A stretch of 5,961 nt of DNA, from assembly GCA_035500455.1 (NCBI GenBank), contig DATJXG010000218.1:1-5961 (forward strand), read 5' to 3'. Position 1 is the first letter of the stretch. The number at the start of each line of letters is the position of its first letter. The notes under the pieces were generated by a model that saw only the letters and a program-made list of their open reading frames with translations, ran no database searches and was not told the DNA's origin. The position numbers were made by a program, and so were the translations under genes. This stretch comes from DATJXG01 sp035500455. GTDB lineage: Bacteria > Acidobacteriota > Terriglobia > Terriglobales > Acidobacteriaceae. Of the stretch, positions 5,750-5,961 are shown piece after piece.

Positions 5750-5961
5750 GTGTCCCCGCACAAGCAAGCCTGGGTGGCAGCGACCCTCGACACCAAGGGC
5801 CAGGAGGCGCAATACATCTGCGACTTGCTCGAGGCGGCAGGCTTGCCGGTCACGCTCGCTGACCTTTCCACCTCAGGCTCGCCGCCGGCTTCCACACTGG
5901 AAAATGTTGCACAATTGAGCGCGTCTCCCCATCGCAACGTCATTTCTGCAGGTCAGATCGC
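5750..5961 (+). CDS. Tm-1-like ATP-binding (UPF0261) protein, N-terminal part, 3' end outside window
   Basis: Seventy codons are visible and remain open to the window edge. From the GTG start the protein reads MSPHKQAWVAATLDTKGQEA, and TLDTKG at 12-17 followed by a helix and AAGLPVTLADLSTSG (29-43) matches the beginning of UPF0261 / Tm-1-like ATP-binding proteins, whose N-terminal domain has a nucleotide-binding Rossmann-like fold. The family is named after the tomato Tm-1 resistance protein; the bacterial role is not established, and the full length is usually about 400 residues. An in-frame TAA at 5741-5743 leaves GTG 5750 as the only reasonable start. No Shine-Dalgarno is visible, so translation may be weak or leaderless. 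An ATG at 5743 is in another frame and leads to a short, unrelated peptide. It lies 105 bases after the tRNA. Confidence 0.75.
   Translation, partial: MSPHKQAWVAATLDTKGQEAQYICDLLEAAGLPVTLADLSTSGSPPASTLENVAQLSASPHRNVISAGQI

Noticed and set aside
5579..5812. Minus-strand open frame across the tRNA
   Set aside because: Its C-terminal part, RARRDSNSRP and onward, is the typical spurious antisense translation of a tRNA gene.
5743..5868. ATG-initiated frame at 5743
   Set aside because: It is in a different frame from the TLDTKG-encoding gene, gives a short low-complexity peptide of about 40 residues, and ends at a TGA near 5860.
1..5961. Search for CRISPR arrays, IS elements, integrases, toxin-antitoxin pairs or phage genes
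   Set aside because: No regularly spaced direct repeats, transposase or integrase motifs, or typical small gene pairs were seen; the genes are housekeeping or widely distributed families.

Overview
The window looks like an ordinary chromosomal stretch of a moderately GC-rich bacterium, most likely an acidobacterium of the Koribacter/Terriglobia kind. That placement is inferred from the dispersed repeats between genes: a CGAGCGAAGCGAGGGAT-type repeat, a GGACGGGGC-type hairpin, and a GGGTGTCCCACCC...GGGTGGGG hairpin. I associate all three with Acidobacteriota from memory; no search was run. Most genes stand alone with their own signals rather than forming one operon.

Layout, left to right. (1) 1-819 is the catalytic C-terminal part of a leucyl aminopeptidase (pepA), cut by the window edge. 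(2) 820-1058 is a 239-base gap holding two repeat hairpins and the typA leader. (3) 1059-2891 is a complete TypA/BipA ribosome-associated GTPase starting at TTG, followed by a strong intrinsic terminator at 2924-2971. (4) On the minus strand, 3045-3533 encodes a gamma-glutamylcyclotransferase-fold (AIG2-like) protein whose last codons run through a repeat hairpin. (5) Divergent from it, 3604-3813 encodes a 69-residue protein with two cysteine knuckles. (6) 3814-3989 is a gap with an inverted pair of 22-base repeats. (7) 3990-4943 encodes an L-lactate dehydrogenase of the fructose-1,6-bisphosphate-responsive type. (8) 5133-5474 encodes a small RRM RNA-binding protein with a glycine/arginine-rich tail, preceded by an extended -10 promoter and a leader of about 105 bases. 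(9) 5568-5644 is tRNA-Arg(CCG) with an encoded CCA end and a plausible promoter. (10) From 5750 to the right edge is the start of a Tm-1-like ATP-binding (UPF0261) protein on a GTG start.

The genes cover peptide turnover (pepA), translation and ribosome biogenesis under stress (typA, tRNA-Arg), fermentative redox balance (ldh) and RNA binding (RRM protein). I see no shared pathway, defence island, integrase, IS element, CRISPR array or biosynthetic cluster. No convincing new system is visible. The items most worth a second look are the RRM protein with its long leader, the small zinc-ribbon-like protein, the repeat-encoded tail of the cyclotransferase, and the repeat families.
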